A stretch of 64,000 nucleotides of DNA, taken from Ciona intestinalis (taxonomy: Eukaryota > Chordata > Ascidiacea > Phlebobranchia > Cionidae). The translations under genes and the position numbers were made by a program. The notes under the pieces were generated by a model. It was given only the letters and a program-made list of their open reading frames with translations. It was not told the origin of the DNA and searched no databases. The DNA lies in NCBI RefSeq assembly GCF_000224145.3, contig NC_020175.2:2171638-2235637 (forward strand), in the 5' to 3' direction. Each line of letters starts with the position of its first letter. The first letter of the stretch is position 1. Below are positions 48,001-61,200 of the stretch, one piece after another.

Positions 48001-51000
48001 ATAACAGTATCCAGGCGATCAATTATACTGTTGCACAAGGAAACCAATATCTACGTGAAATATCCAGAAAAAGTCCTTTTAGTAATTTAAAGTATTTTGA
48101 ATTTTCACGACTATTGTAAGCATAAACCAGTGCGTTCAAATTGTTCCTCGCTAAACCACATTCGTTCACATTAGCCCAACATTTTGTTTATGGAGAACCA
48201 CCGACGTCAACACTGACGCCAGAGTTCCGCGACCACCACTGCGTAAAAACCCATATCTTGATAAGTTATCAAATTCTTTTGTTGAGATTTCAAGCAAAAC
48301 GATATTAGTGTTCAAACACATAAAATGTAATGAAAGCCATAATGTAAATAAGCACTCATTCTTTGCAGCTTAGCTTTGAACATACAAGGGTTTATGATCA
48401 CGGTACACTTGGATCGTTTGGATGTGTTTGCTTTTTATGAATGATTAGTAATTAATGAAACATTCGCGGCACACCTAAGCAACGTGTTAAATCACGCGCC
48501 GATGCAGCGTACATCAAATTTCTCCCCATGAACCGACCGCGATTTTCTCCTTTTACGTTACCCACCAAAACACGTGTAAAAACCTTGAAAACAATTTTCA
48601 AGCAAAATGCCCTCCTTTCCGCCATGGGCGATCCGTGAGAAAAATATTATCTGGCCTAGAATAACCCCTGTCGTGACGTCATTCACTTCCATGTCGTTCC
48701 ACTTGACTTGGTCTAACCTTCTGTGACGTATTGCGACACAGCGATGACCGAATATGTCGCTAGCAACCGAGATTTGCGACCTTGGTGTATATAAACAAGT
48801 TATCTATGTCTATAATAGACAACAATACTGTAAAAGTTGTATATTTTTACCACGCAAACACAAAACATATGACAAATGCCTATCCTTTTTTATTTTATAA
48901 TAGGTTTAAAAACAGTTTGCTCATTTTCTTGCAAAAAAAAAAAATTAAAAAATATCTGCAACGATAAGACTGTGAAAGCCGATTCATACGTCATTTTCAA
49001 AGCTGCTGGCCCACCATGAACGACAGAAACATATAGGATTTAAATTGATCATATAATTACGGTTTGCGTTGTTTGGATACAACATGGTTGCTGCGCAGTG
49101 TGACAGATTTATTTGAAGGCTATTATTTTGCTTTCAATTTAAAACGTAACAACAACTTTATCTTAGCTGAAAACAAAGTACTATCAACACATCATATGTT
49201 TATATGTAGATACAATCGCGCATTGTTACGTCAATACAGTGATGCTTTGATGTGGTAGAGTGGAGAAGATAGGGCACCTTTTTGTTCGTTTTTTTTTCTT
49301 CACGTTTGGTAGTAAACAAAGAACATTCAAATAAATATAAAACTGCATTCTTGCGACTCTAATAGACCGTTGTTAATTGTTTAAAACACGATCAGGATAT
49401 TTGGGTATTATGTGCTGAAAGTGTCCCATCTCCCACCACAGTACTATACACTCAGATCAGAATCACTAACAGGTCTCATTTAAACCATTAGTGTCTTTCC
49501 AATGTTTTGGGCAACAACCGTACACGGTTGTCAAACAGAACAGGTAAAGATTACTGGCATTTGTACAACGGTTAATCATTCATAATTAAGTACAAGATGC
49601 TCATACACGTAAAACGGGTGTATTAGACAAACACACTAACACCAAGGATTACTACAACACTGCTATTTAAATCTGCCATTTCTTATTGTCTCTGAGGTTG
49701 TTTTTAAATTTGTAAAGATTAGATTTTAAATTAAAAGAAGAAAGTAAATGTTTTCACTGATTCATGTTAAAAGTTCATTACCTACTTCAACTTTGCGATC
49801 TTTAAAAGGGTTTTTAAAAATTCATTTTATATAATCCGAAAATGTAATAGTAAACATAGTGTAGCAGTGTTCGTATGTTTGATCTATTTTTATTTAAACT
49901 AATGTATGCATAGTGTCAATTAATAAAGGAATGATGGTACTATTTCGTGGTAGCACCAAAAACATATATTTTTATTTTAGAAATATTGGGCAATATATGT
50001 GTCCCAACTTCTCCCACTGTACTATATATTTTAACTAATTAAATATACTTAGATTTTATAGTTGTTTCTGTACCACAAAATGTGACGTAAGACGAACCTA
50101 ACTCTAAAGTTATTTGACCTTTACTTCAATCGTTCCCCAATTAACTCCTAGTGTTTCTATAGCAACAGTTTCGATTATGGTATATTCTATGACGTCATAG
50201 CCCAATCTCGTGAAGTGATTTATGATGCTTCCAAAATTAGCCGGTTACGTTCCAGTATTCTAACTGCGCCCATAACTCAACAAGTCTTTCGTAATTCGCC
50301 TCCTAACAGGTCCGGCAAATTTGCCGCGGTCGTTAAACAAAGGTTAAACGCGCGAGTTTTACAGCCTTAGAAACCATACACCACCTCCGCTCTAGATTCC
50401 AGTTTTCCAAGCACCGAACACCGCATTCCCGACCACGGTTTCCGGTCGCGATCGACGACGAATTTGCGGCCTCGGATTTCCAAACCACGCTCGATAAGCA
50501 AGACGACTCCAAAGGCAAACATAACTTAACTACACACGCCCGCAAATAGGATTTTTACGAATAGTTTAACGAGTGCTGTGGAGAGAGAATATTAACCGAT
50601 AAAACCAAGAGGATAATGTGATATATTTGTAACTATTTAATCATTACCGTGCGGTAAAACACACGAGCCCCACTTCCGCTTAGCTAACACATATAAATAT
50701 CCAAAAATAGCACATAATATCGAAATATCCTGATAGTGTAAACAATTAACAACGGTATATGGGAGTCGTTAGGATACGATTTTATAGTTCTTTGAATGTT
50801 ATTTGTTTATTATCAAATGAGACAAAAAAATAGAATGAATAGGTGTCTCATCTTGCCCCAACCTACTATATATGTTTTAGTAAGAACTGATCACATTGTA
50901 TATTGTTTGTTACCAGCAGTAACTACAATCGTCATAGTCTGAATTTAAAAAGTGTAAAAATCCAAGACCGAAATCAAGCACAATGTGATGTCATTGACTG

Positions 51001-54000
51001 AAAAGTCAACAGACCGTACTTGTTTACAAGCGGAACATTTACACACCGAATGAATGCGTCCATTTAAATGGGACCATCCAGTCACACACCGCAATACGTA
51101 ATCTGCAACCCAAGCTCAAAGGAGCATTCATATAAATCGATGACGCAAGAATGACGTAAGCGCTGCGTATAAACATCACGTTGCAGATAAGCTGTGACGA
51201 CCTTGTTTTCGCAACCGCGATTCCGTCGCATTAGAAACGCCAGTAGTTTTAACCCGACCGCTTTTGTCTTGGGCTTAGTGAAACAAACACGTCAATTTTG
51301 CGATCTAAGGATAAGCTGTTTAATTTGTATTCTTGGTAAAAGGTGTTTTCACGATTCATTTATTACACTGTCCGAATAAGAACCAAATAGTTAAATACAT
51401 AAACAGCGCACGACGTGGTTTCGTACTGACATCTATAAAATCGCGATCAAAGTATATAATCTTATTTGCGGTTCCGACATGGCGTTTATAGCGCTTTCGA
51501 CCCACTCGAAGTACAGCAGTGCGGGTGGCCAATTAAAACAGATGGGCAATGGGAGTTCACGGCTGGTGAACTTGATCGACGATTTGTCTTCGTTAGCCCA
51601 CAAGCAGCTGGATCCTGATCAAACACATTTGAATTCGAGGTCTTTGGAAGCTGCGAAACCACTCCGTGTATTCTGAGCAGTGTTTTGCTTTTTCCTTTAC
51701 TGAGATCTGCCTCTCGTGTCGTTAAGAGTTCGTCCCTAAACCAACAGCAGTCTGGGACCGCCAATACGATTTCCGCTGCGTGCGAAAGAAGAAAACGATT
51801 GTGATTACGCACAGCCGCACGCACACGTTTGTGTACTTGCTTCTCAGCTTTCCCGTGCGCGAAGCCGCTATTAAAGCGCAAACAAAACCCCTCGAGATAA
51901 CCTTAATCCATTCTCAAGTGCCGGACTTAGGCAGCTACCCCTAGGCCAGAGTAAACTTTGGGCGGCCTTTGTTGTTTTAAGCGCAGCACCTCTTAGGGCA
52001 CTAAATATGCCACACCAAATCAAAGAATCATTTAAAAATAATAAACAGCAATTGTGTTCAATTTATCGCGTCTATAAACTTTAATGGCTTTTAAACGAGG
52101 AGTTTACATCGTTTCAGTCTTTGTCTTTTCAAAAACCAAGACCGTTTGACATGTTTGCAGTAAACAATGTACTCAGTTATCGGAGAAAAATGTATGTTCC
52201 TCGTGTGAGGCATACGTTTGCCACCGTAGAGTCCGTTGCGGCCAATTGCCAAGCGATTAGCTTGGTAACTACAGCTCAAAATTATCAATGGTTTGCCCCG
52301 CATGCGACCCGGAACGAAAATACAACAACATTCCAAAATTTCTATTTAAAGCGTAAAAATTTTCTCCATTTAAAACGGATATATAAACACAACTATACAT
52401 TTAAATTTGGATTATTCTTTAACGAACGATCTTGTTTTTATTCGAAATTAAATATTGAAACAAGCGACATAAAAATAATAACTATTTTTTGCATTGTTGG
52501 GTGAAAGGGCTATTAATTAAAAAATTCCAAAAAAAATTATTTTGAAATGACCCTTTTTTGAAAAGCTTAATACAAATATATGTTATTGCGCGCACATGTG
52601 AAGTGTGTGAATTCATTCGAAATCACGACTTACGTGTAGATTTGTTTGCATCCTAAATTGTTTGCATAGTTCGCATGTACAATCAATATATCATTGTAAT
52701 TTGCAGCTCAAGATTGCGTTATGACATACTGGAGCCATTGGAGTCATTGCACAGCTCGGTGTGGATTGGGAATGACAGAACGAAGGAGAGAAGTGCATAT
52801 ACCGCCATCTGGTGGTGGAAAGGAATGTGGAAAACGCAGACAAACAAAGGCATGCCGCCATAACAACGATAGATGTCGTAATAAAGGTAGGAGTTCTAAT
52901 ATTATTTTTTTTCTGGATCTATCATACATAACAACACCCATAATTGATTAAGAATAAATAAAAGTAACTTAATTTATCTAAGCGTGCTTGGGAAATCGAC
53001 AGTCCATATAACACGGGTGTTCTGTTTCATACATCTCGTGCCCGCTTACGAGTTTTCACGTATGTAGATTTGTAGGTGATAGTTTTTATGTTGGGCTGAC
53101 AATTTAGACATTCCATTAATGACCACTGGTAGTAAACAAATACCATTCAAAGAAATAAAAAAAAAACGTACCCTCACGACTACCATGAACCGTTGTTAAT
53201 TGTTTAAAACACGATCAGGGTATTTGAATATCATGTGCTAAAAGTGTCCCGTCTTCCCCCACCCCACTATAACTAAGATTTTACTTTCTTAGAAATCGCC
53301 CAAATTCTGCCATCGTATCACAACCGAAAGAGGAATGTACGTGACAAATACGAACGTCCAAGTGTGCTCAAAAAAGTTAAAAAAGACAGGTATGTGAAAG
53401 ATAATGCATGTTTTGCTTGTACTCGTGCACTTCTCATAAACCAGTGGCTTAATTTCATTAAAGAGCGTCCATATAGTAGGATGGGGGGGAGATAGGACAC
53501 TTTTCCATTTTCTTGACCGATTTGGTAGTAAACAAAGATCATTTAAAAAATAAAACCTCATCCCCACAGTTTCATTAAACCGCTGTTATTGCTTAAAATA
53601 CACTCAAGATATTTTTCTATATTATGTGCTCGACGTATTCTATCTTACCCCATAGAACTAAATTTGACAGGATTTTATATACAGCTTGTTCTTGTTGATA
53701 TGATAGAATCTATAAAAATGTATTCACCTGTTAAACAACATTATAAACATAATTTTAAAAACGAGAACAAATTGTTTTGTGATTTAAGCAAAATGCGTAA
53801 CAAATGTTTGTGATTGTATTTCCGTAATGGCGCACGAACACAATGTACTACAAACGTCAATGTCAACGAACACAATGTACTACAAACGTCAATGTTAAAA
53901 TTTGGGAATATTAACTATATAGAGATGTATATGTATAGTAGGTTGGGAGAAGATGGGACACCTTTCTATTCTATTTTCTCGCCTAATTTGGTAGTAAACA

Positions 54001-54844
54001 AATAAAATGCAAAGAATTATAAAAGAGTATTCTAACGACTTCCCTAGACCGTTGTTAATTGTTTAAAACACGATCAAGACATTTAGATATTATGTGCTAA
54101 AGGTGTCCCAACTTCCCCCACCCTACTGTATTCATGTAATTATTTGTTTTATCAAATTAGCTTAAATACTTGCCAATGTTCAGCCAAAATTTTGTTTTTA
54201 TATTTTTCAGTTACTGCGTGCATTACCGCATATCATCTATTGCTTGGTACTGCCGGTATGCATCACCTTACCACGTATTAAAGATCGGTTCCTTGGTTTG
54301 TGCGGAATGCCATGACACTGCTATGGACAGGGAAGGACACTGTGCCGGTAAATGACTACAGTAACTTGTAACTTACGCAACGCTATTTCCATTAACCAAA
54401 AGCGTATATTTCAAAAACGTTGTTCACCTTTTTACGTAATTAAAGTTATAACATATAGTAGGGTGGAGGAATATAGAACACTTTTTTATTTTGTTTTCTC
54501 GTCCCATTTGGTAGAAAGCAAAGAACTTTCAAAGGTTTATAAAACCGTGTTCTCACGACTCCCACAAACCGTTGTTGATTGTTTAAAATACGATCAAGAT
54601 ATTTGGATGTCAAGTGCTAAAGGTGTCCCGTCGTAGGCTACCCTACAGTACTATATATTAACATATAGACTTCGTACGTTCTTTCATGATACTGTATAAC
54701 TTTCCAGGCTCTTATACTGCGGTCCGCAGTCGCTGGAGGTCGCTAGTTGGTCGTCCGTGCCACGGAACATGGGAAAGCGAAGGCGAAAAGGAAGAGAACT
54801 GCAGATGTGGAGAAAATCCGGGAAAAGACTTTATTTTTGTTTGA
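45079..54844 (+). CDS. SBSPON: SBSPON-like secreted protein (somatomedin B + thrombospondin type 1)
   Basis: Five exons (45079-45313, 52707-52886, 53293-53389, 54211-54347, 54708-54844) total 786 nt, encoding 261 residues, close to the vertebrate SBSPON length. Residues 1-25 are a signal peptide ending DAEA. The somatomedin B domain spans about 27-75, with GRCC, CYCDEYC and GDCCSDY and ten cysteines. The thrombospondin type 1 repeat spans about 82-135 (MTYWSHWSHCTARCGLG, the C-mannosylation-type WxxW motif, then KRRQTKAC). A conserved C-terminal region carries CVHYRI, VCAECHD and PCHGTW, and ends DFIFV. It is an extracellular matrix protein. Intron 1 is 7.4 kb, far longer than the others, and holds four MITE copies plus a B-family element but no recognised nested gene. 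An in-frame ATG at 45055 is an alternative start. Confidence 0.9.
45432..45632 (+). mobile_element. MITE copy
   Basis: Full length, 118 bases after the donor of SBSPON-like exon 1. Confidence 0.85.
46925..46972. repeat. Hairpin flanked by direct repeats
   Basis: CGCCCTCT-TAT-AGAGGGCG (8 bp perfect stem, 46938-46956) lies between two copies of CTCTAACACAT (46925-46935 and 46962-46972). Confidence 0.7.
47026..47171 (+). mobile_element. MITE copy with internal deletion
   Basis: Very clean termini; about 50 interior bases missing. Confidence 0.85.
49253..49447 (+). mobile_element. MITE copy
   Basis: Full length in SBSPON-like intron 1. Confidence 0.85.
49918..50029. mobile_element. Short element sharing the MITE terminus, family B
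   Basis: Second occurrence of the 9073-9190 element (AATTAATAAAGGAATGATGG to ACTGTACTATATA). Confidence 0.55.
50706..50872 (-). mobile_element. MITE copy, left end missing
   Basis: Begins inside the element at ATAGCACATAATATC. Confidence 0.8.
52960..53125 (-). mobile_element. SINE, inverted and truncated
   Basis: TTTATCTAAGCGTGCTTGGG...GACCACTGG. It joins directly to a left-truncated MITE. Confidence 0.7.
53129..53271 (+). mobile_element. MITE copy, left end missing
   Basis: Starts at GGTAGTAAACAAATACC and ends 21 bases before SBSPON-like exon 3. Confidence 0.8.
53471..53662 (+). mobile_element. MITE copy
   Basis: Full length, SBSPON-like intron 3. Confidence 0.83.
53933..54129 (+). mobile_element. 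MITE copy
   Basis: Second copy in the same intron, better preserved. Confidence 0.88.
54454..54656 (+). mobile_element. MITE copy
   Basis: Fills most of SBSPON-like intron 4. Confidence 0.85.
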
Positions 54845-55795
54845 GCACAACCACAGACACGCTGAAAACTTAAAACTGACAACACTAGTCTCATTTAAAT
54901 AGGTCGCTCACGCACGATCGCAGGAATCATTTTGAGTCAGCGTCCAGCATGTTCGTAGTAACAAAGATATATGCCTCAAGCTAGTAGTATAATTGTACGT
55001 CTCACTTCACGTCACTGCTTGGTCATAATTCATATTTATTCGCTCGATGTATCGACTGTGACGATTCAATCTTTGCCGCATTTTAAGGAATTCATAATGA
55101 ATGCATTTTTGAAATGAGCGGCGAAATATATATGTTTTGCTACCGCTAGGTGGTAGTAGAGTATGGTTGAAAATCGAGAGATATCATTGTACCACTATTG
55201 TAAAATAACACGAATTTATAAGTTATCTCTTTGGCTGTTCTACCTCGTTTTTTTCGCGGACATTAGCGGCTTTATAATGATTCGCTAATATGGGTGTATG
55301 TTAGTAAATTTATAGGTCGTTGGTCGCCAACATTTTCTGTTCTATGGGTAATTTTTTAAACTGCATCTTCACCAGCAGGTTTAATTCTTCGTTATTTTGT
55401 AAAGCGAAGTTCATGAAACAATCCTAAAGAACAAGAAAAAAGTTCTACTTTTAGACTATAAACGCTGCTGAAGCGTTGCTATGTGGAAAAACCCACACAC
55501 CCACTCGTGCCGTCTGAAACACTCTTATAATGCTTTTTATCGCGATTTCAGCATATATTTTTTCTTGTTGTGTCTGCTTGCAGCTAAAACCTTTTTTAAA
55601 ATCACAATTTTTGTAATTGTTTTTTTTTTTCTTTTTTTTTGATAAATTAAAGTGTTATAAAGTAAAATCAAGATTAATTTTTATATCTCTGTTTTTTTTC
55701 TTGATTCTATATGATCTTGTACAACTGTACATGTATTACGATAATCATGAATGACATATTGCAGATTACAGCATTAAATTAAATGAATGGTGGCT
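54845..55795. other. Convergent 3' ends, no gene
   Basis: 3' side of both the SBSPON-like gene and the lyase-like fragment. T-rich around 55610-55640. No further exon seen. Confidence 0.5.
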
Positions 55796-56660
55796 CTAGG
55801 TTTTGTAGATTTCGTCGAAAAGATCAACCAGAAAATTATCCACGATTCCGTCGCTTGGAACCATCGAGAGCATTCCGTAAATAGCGGAAGTTCCGTTTTT
55901 CGGATTAGTTCCATTTTTCTGCAAAGAAGGGAAACCTTGTGTAAAAATAGTCCTTACTGTGGCTGTGTAATAAAAGTGGGCACGGTAGTGAGTTTTTATT
56001 GATAAGTAGGGTGGGGAAAGATGAGACACTTTTTCATTCTATTTTCTCATCCAAGTTGGCAAAAAACAAAAGCATTCAAATAATTATAAAACCGTATCCT
56101 CACAACTTCTATAAACCGTTGTTAATAGTTTAAAAAAGACCAGGACATTTGGATATTATATGCTAAAGTTGTCTCATCTTTCTCCCACACTACTATATAT
56201 GTTTTATTTCGCGAGCCATGGGTTCCATTCATGACGTTTGATCGGCAAAGGCTGGATCGGTAGAATGTACTTATACATATGTTTTTATAAGAAATACTAA
56301 TACTCACATTTAATACTTTTTCGAATCACTAAAATTTATTTTAGAATCAGTACCGCTAGGGTCTATCCAGTTAATACAGTGCCCAAATTTTATATTGGTA
56401 GCACCAGTAGAACGTATATTAAAAATTGCCGATAAAATTTCTGTATTCCAGGATCACCTTGCTTGTTGCCGTTTCCATTTGTCAACAAAATGTACATACC
56501 CAAACGGCGGTAATCGATCAATTACTTCAACCTTACATTACCTTGACCTGCTCGACCGACTGTTTCAGATCCGAAACCCATTCGTCACAGCTTTTAATAT
56601 GGTTGGGTAATATTGAACAATGAACTGAGTCCGGACCTCTTTGTGCTTCCATTTTCCAAC
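55796..56660 (-). CDS. Sphingosine-1-phosphate lyase-like gene, last two exons only
   Basis: Minus-strand exons 56660-56542 and 55918-55796 join in phase 0 to 79 residues plus the residue split at the start. GWKMEAQRGPDSVH, DLKQSVEQVK, GTSAIYGM and FDEIYKT line up with the C-terminus of sphingosine-1-phosphate lyase (GWNL..LQ.P.SIH, the SVTQI region, GAIYGMAQ, FLDSLY). The family is a PLP enzyme of the ER membrane that cleaves sphingosine-1-phosphate. The first exon here needs a preceding phase-1 exon carrying the PLP-binding part, but I could not recognise one between 56.7 and 58.2 kb. It is either a gene whose other exons are too diverged to see by eye, or a relic left by a partial duplication. 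Exon frames are open. Confidence 0.68.
56003..56199 (+). mobile_element. MITE copy
   Basis: Inside the intron of the lyase-like fragment. Confidence 0.85.
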
Positions 56661-56729
56661 CTGTTAAAATATGCCATTGTATAAAACAAACCACACACGG
56701 CACATGTCTTATTTTTGTCAAGTAAAATT

Positions 56730-56931
56730 GTATGGTAAAGTGGGGAAAATGTGACACCTTTTCATTCTATTTTCTCGTCTCATTTAGTAGTAAACAAAGA
56801 ACATTCAAAAATTTATAAAACCGCATCCTTACGACTCCCATAGACCATTTGTTAATTGTTAAAAACACGATCAGGATATATTTGGATATCATATGCTAAA
56901 CGTGTCCATCTTACCCTACAGTACTGTATAT
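56730..56931 (+). mobile_element. MITE copy
   Basis: Immediately upstream (gene-wise) of the first visible lyase-like exon. Confidence 0.85.
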
Positions 56932-57233
56932 TTACAACTACAGTAATATGGTACGGACAGTTTACAAGAGGCCACCGTACTAAAATTAAGCAGACGTTGT
57001 CAAAATTTCCAACAATTACTCATTGGAAGATACCTCTAACAAAGTTATATGATGCAAACAACGATGCAATAAATCATTTGGGGAAAATGAGTACCCCTGC
57101 TGTTGATGTCTATATGCATATTGACGCAATGACGCATGAAATTACGTAATGTTAAAATAGAATCCTGGTAACCCATAAAGTTAAGCTTGCACTTGTATGT
57201 TGTATTTGCAAGCATCAATCTACAATCTAAAAA

Positions 57234-57425
57234 ATATAGTACTGTGAGGGGAGATGGGACAACTTTAGCACATAATATCAAAATATCCTGATCTTTCAAA
57301 CAAGTAACACCAGCCTGTGGGAGTCGCAAAGATAAGGTTTTTATTCTATTAAATGTTTTTTGTTTACTACCAAATGGGACGGGAAATTATAATGAAAAGG
57401 TGTCCCATCTTCCCCCACCCTACTC
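57234..57425 (-). mobile_element. MITE copy
   Basis: Flanked on both sides by related CTGGTAACC...AAGTTAA...TTGCACGTGTATGTTG sequence (57168-57230 and 57433-57490), a local duplication around the insertion. Confidence 0.85.
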
Positions 57426-58265
57426 TTATGGAACCCTGGTAACCGACAAAGTTAACCTTGCACGTGTATGTTGCATTTGCAAGCTAGAATCTAGAAATTA
57501 CATCAAGAAAAACAAGCTACGTTTTGTAGTATTGTTGTGTTCGTTTGCGTGTCTGCAATATGACGCTATTTGTCACTTCCTATAAAGCAGTCTTCTGAAT
57601 AAACATGTTGTCGACGTTGGTGAGCGTGTTCTCAGTAATTGAATACCAAGAATAGCGTTAAGGCTTTGGTACACGTTCCCTGCCTAAGTATTGCGGGGAA
57701 CTAGTAGTCAGGAATGGGGTACTCGCCTAATCCTGGTACTGTAATTTAACTCAAGTATAGATGTCGTTTCAGCGAGTGATAAACGACTTGCCAATTAATT
57801 TGAATGCGGATGTGGATCGACAATTCGGACAAAGCGGCGAGAGAACAATTAACGAGTGAATTCGCTATATCGCGTTGTGCGGTTTGCTGCTGGAAAAACT
57901 GCTACAGTTTCGGTTCGGGGGTTAGCCATGTAGAAGGAAGTGCTTCGTCACAACCCGTGCTGGTGCAGTTATGAAACAAATTTAAGTTTTGCTTCGGAAG
58001 AGAGGGAAGTTATAGTTATATAGGAACGAGGGCTCATTAATGAGATCAAACAGTGTGCAGTGTGCAAGGCAATGTACTGCATAATAGCTGAACATGTTTC
58101 GTGTTTTGTCCGGTATGCTTAACTATCAATGCTTATAAGCCAAGTATAGCTACATGTATTTGAAACGAAAGGAAAAGAAGCGTTTTCTGTACGAGTTTTT
58201 TTTACAAATATAGTTTAAAGTATTTTTGCATTGAAATCAACTATAGGGGTTTCTGTTCAGTCATT
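57426..58265. other. Intergenic, upstream of the receptor gene
   Basis: No exon recognised. It should include the promoter of the plus-strand receptor; no clear TATA box seen. Confidence 0.5.
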
Positions 58266-61200
58266 ATGTTGCGAGTTGCAATGTTCGTAGTTGTTTATGT
58301 GAGTATTTTAGTGGCGAGCAAACATATTCATCATACGAAAAACGGAGAGAAAACACATTTGCGAACGAAAAACTCAATTACAGGTAAACACCGGTTCTTA
58401 AAAAGACAATTTCACTATCTGTTCACCCTTTGTCAATAAATAGGTATTGTAATGTCTATAATGTAGTGGTAAATTGGCTATATATCAAGCAGAACAAAAC
58501 GTTATATTGCATTTATGCCTGGAAAAATAATGCGCGACTATATGGAGGATATTGGGAACACACATCAACAGTATGTATGTGTGGTTGTCGTTTTCGTTTC
58601 AGGTCACAGGAACGTCCGCGTGGATTCGGTTATGCTGCGGCATACAGTCGTCTGGGATCGATTTCCAGGGGAGAACAACTTCTCCGTATTGTACAGGAGC
58701 AAGGGCACATTGAAGTAAGTCGCATTACTGGCTAAACCGGCGCCGTGGCAAAGTAGTTAGCGCGCCTGCCTCTAACCCAGATGTAATGAGTTCAAGACTC
58801 GTCACTGCTACCATTGTGGGCGTAGTATATGTGCCCTTGGGAAAGACACTTAACGGCAATTGCTTTAACCCAGAGATCACTGATGGGTTGTCCAAATTAT
58901 TAGTCATGCATAAAAAAATAAGTACCCACAAAGTAACATACATGGTAACTGGTAAACTGGCATATAAGGTGTACGAACACCCGTGTGATAACGACTGTCG
59001 TTTTCCGTCCACGCGAGGATACAGTAAGCTGCATTCAAACCGCTAACTCAGTTCATAACGTTTCGTCCTTCTTCGTGGTAAAAGATGGATGCAAATCCCC
59101 CAAAGTCGGATGATTGACAGCACCCACTGTGACGCAAGCCACGAGTTCCGTAACGCGCTACTCACCTACTACATAACTGTAGTCAGCGATATCAACACTC
59201 AAGTGACCGAGAAAATCCAATTCAGACCAGAACTCGACAGTAAGTACAACCCGGACATTGTAAACAGCATGAAATACATTCAATTTAAAACAAATCATCT
59301 CAGCAACGTTGCTGCCGCCTCAATTCAGCGCTTTTCGTCACAAAGAAGTAATTTTCATTCGACCGGTCGCTCCTGTTAACTTAGGAACAGGGCAAATGCT
59401 AATAGAAGAAATGAGGACGCTAAAATACCAGGTACAAATTGTGTAGTCACAGTCATATGTCGCATTCTCCGTCTATGAAAGGGTCGATTTTGTGTGCTGT
59501 ATGATATTAACTGACCCATAATGTTTGTAAAAGCACTACTATAGTTTGACTGCGTGCTTTTAAATAAATATGAGTAATGTTGGGTAGGATGGGACACCTT
59601 TTGTATACAATCATTTTTTAAGCAGTTTACGAAGCCATTTAAGAGCCGCGTACGGGAAAAATAACGAAAACATGTCCCAATTTACCCTAACCCACTATTG
59701 GATAATATAGTATAAGATGGGGGGAGATGGGACACCTTTTCATTCTATTTTTTAGTCCCATTTTGTAGTAAATAATAATAAAATTGTATCCTCACGACTT
59801 CCATAGACCGTTCTTAATTGTATAAAACACGTTCGGGACATCTGAATTTTATGTGCCAAATTAGTCTTCTCCTAAATAACTTTATCTTTATAGCGTATTC
59901 TAAAATGCACATATTTTTGGCTAGGTTCATTACTACACACCAAGAAAACCTATTTTGTCAGAAAATATCAGCGTTCTTATTCACGACACACAAATAGCTT
60001 CACCGGTAAGAAATTTTGATTTTAGCTCAAACGGTAGGTTCCCAATGAAATATTTTTTGTTTGAAAATGTCATGTGCCTTTAACCTCAACATTACTTGTT
60101 CAAATTACTTGGAATGCAGAATTTGATGCACAGCTTAGGTTACATTTTCCAATGCATAACTTTAACTATAGTAGTGTGGGGTAAGACGGGACACTTAGGC
60201 CCAGATTCTCCAATATTTCCAAACCCAAAATATATGACGCGGAGCTATTTAGATATTCGTATAGGTGTTATTTAAGTGATTCGAAAACAGGCGGGGTAAG
60301 ACGGGACATTGTAATATCCTAGTTAATTTTGATGAATAAATTTATTTATTATTAGGAATACACGATAGCAAGGAAAATAATGAAAGCGTATGCTAGTTTC
60401 TTTGCCACGTATACAGAAAAGACAGTACCAAACTGTATGAAATATTTTAGCCAATTTATTTACAACGATGCTAAAAAATGTTGTATTCGTTTACACTGAG
60501 TTTTAACACATAAAAAACTTAATACATTTAACACTTAATACCATTTGACGCGCACTTTGTTAAGCCGCAAGCACACTGTCGAATTACACCGTAACGAATT
60601 ACACCTTTTTTGTCTATTATCAAATGAGTACTGGTAAAACTAGATTTAAAAAAGTTCTGCCTTAACCCATGCTCCCATACTTTAATCTTATCTAACGTAT
60701 TACTCTGCTATATTTTAAACGAATTTAACTCATATGCTTCGGCAAACAGTCTTTAGACCCTTCCCGGCAATTCTGTTTCCGAATCCGACTCTTCGAACCG
60801 GATTATGCTGCAGTACATGCGAAGTCCGGCTTCAGTGTTTGGAGTAATACGACTTGCTTCAAGGGCCAACACGAACCCAAATCAGTAAAAATCCATGACA
60901 GGACAGCGTTGACTGGGGTGGGGGTTTCACTCGGTTGCGTCCTGTTTATTTTCCTTCTATTCTATGGCACATACCGCGGGTACAAGGTGTACAAGAGTTT
61001 GCACAAAGTAGGAGAAGTTCCAAAAAGCTTGGTAAGCGATGTTAAACAAGTATATAGTACTGTGTGGTAAGAAAGGACACCTTTAGAAAATAAAATCCAA
61101 ATATCCTTATCGTGTTTTAAACAATTAACAACGATCTATGGGAGTCGTGAGAATACGGTTTTATTATTCTTTGAACGTTCTTTGTTAACTATCAAATGGG

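Noticed and set aside
51486-51881. 131-residue minus-strand frame and overlapping plus-strand frame 51479-51676
   Set aside because: Both lack recognisable features and lie inside the same intron; neither could be favoured over the other.
59925-60005. Alternative frame for receptor exon 5 (SSLLHTKKTY...)
   Set aside because: It followed from joining exon 3 directly to exon 5. Recognising exon 4 (59304-59431) restores phase 0 and gives the family-like VHYYTPRKP reading.
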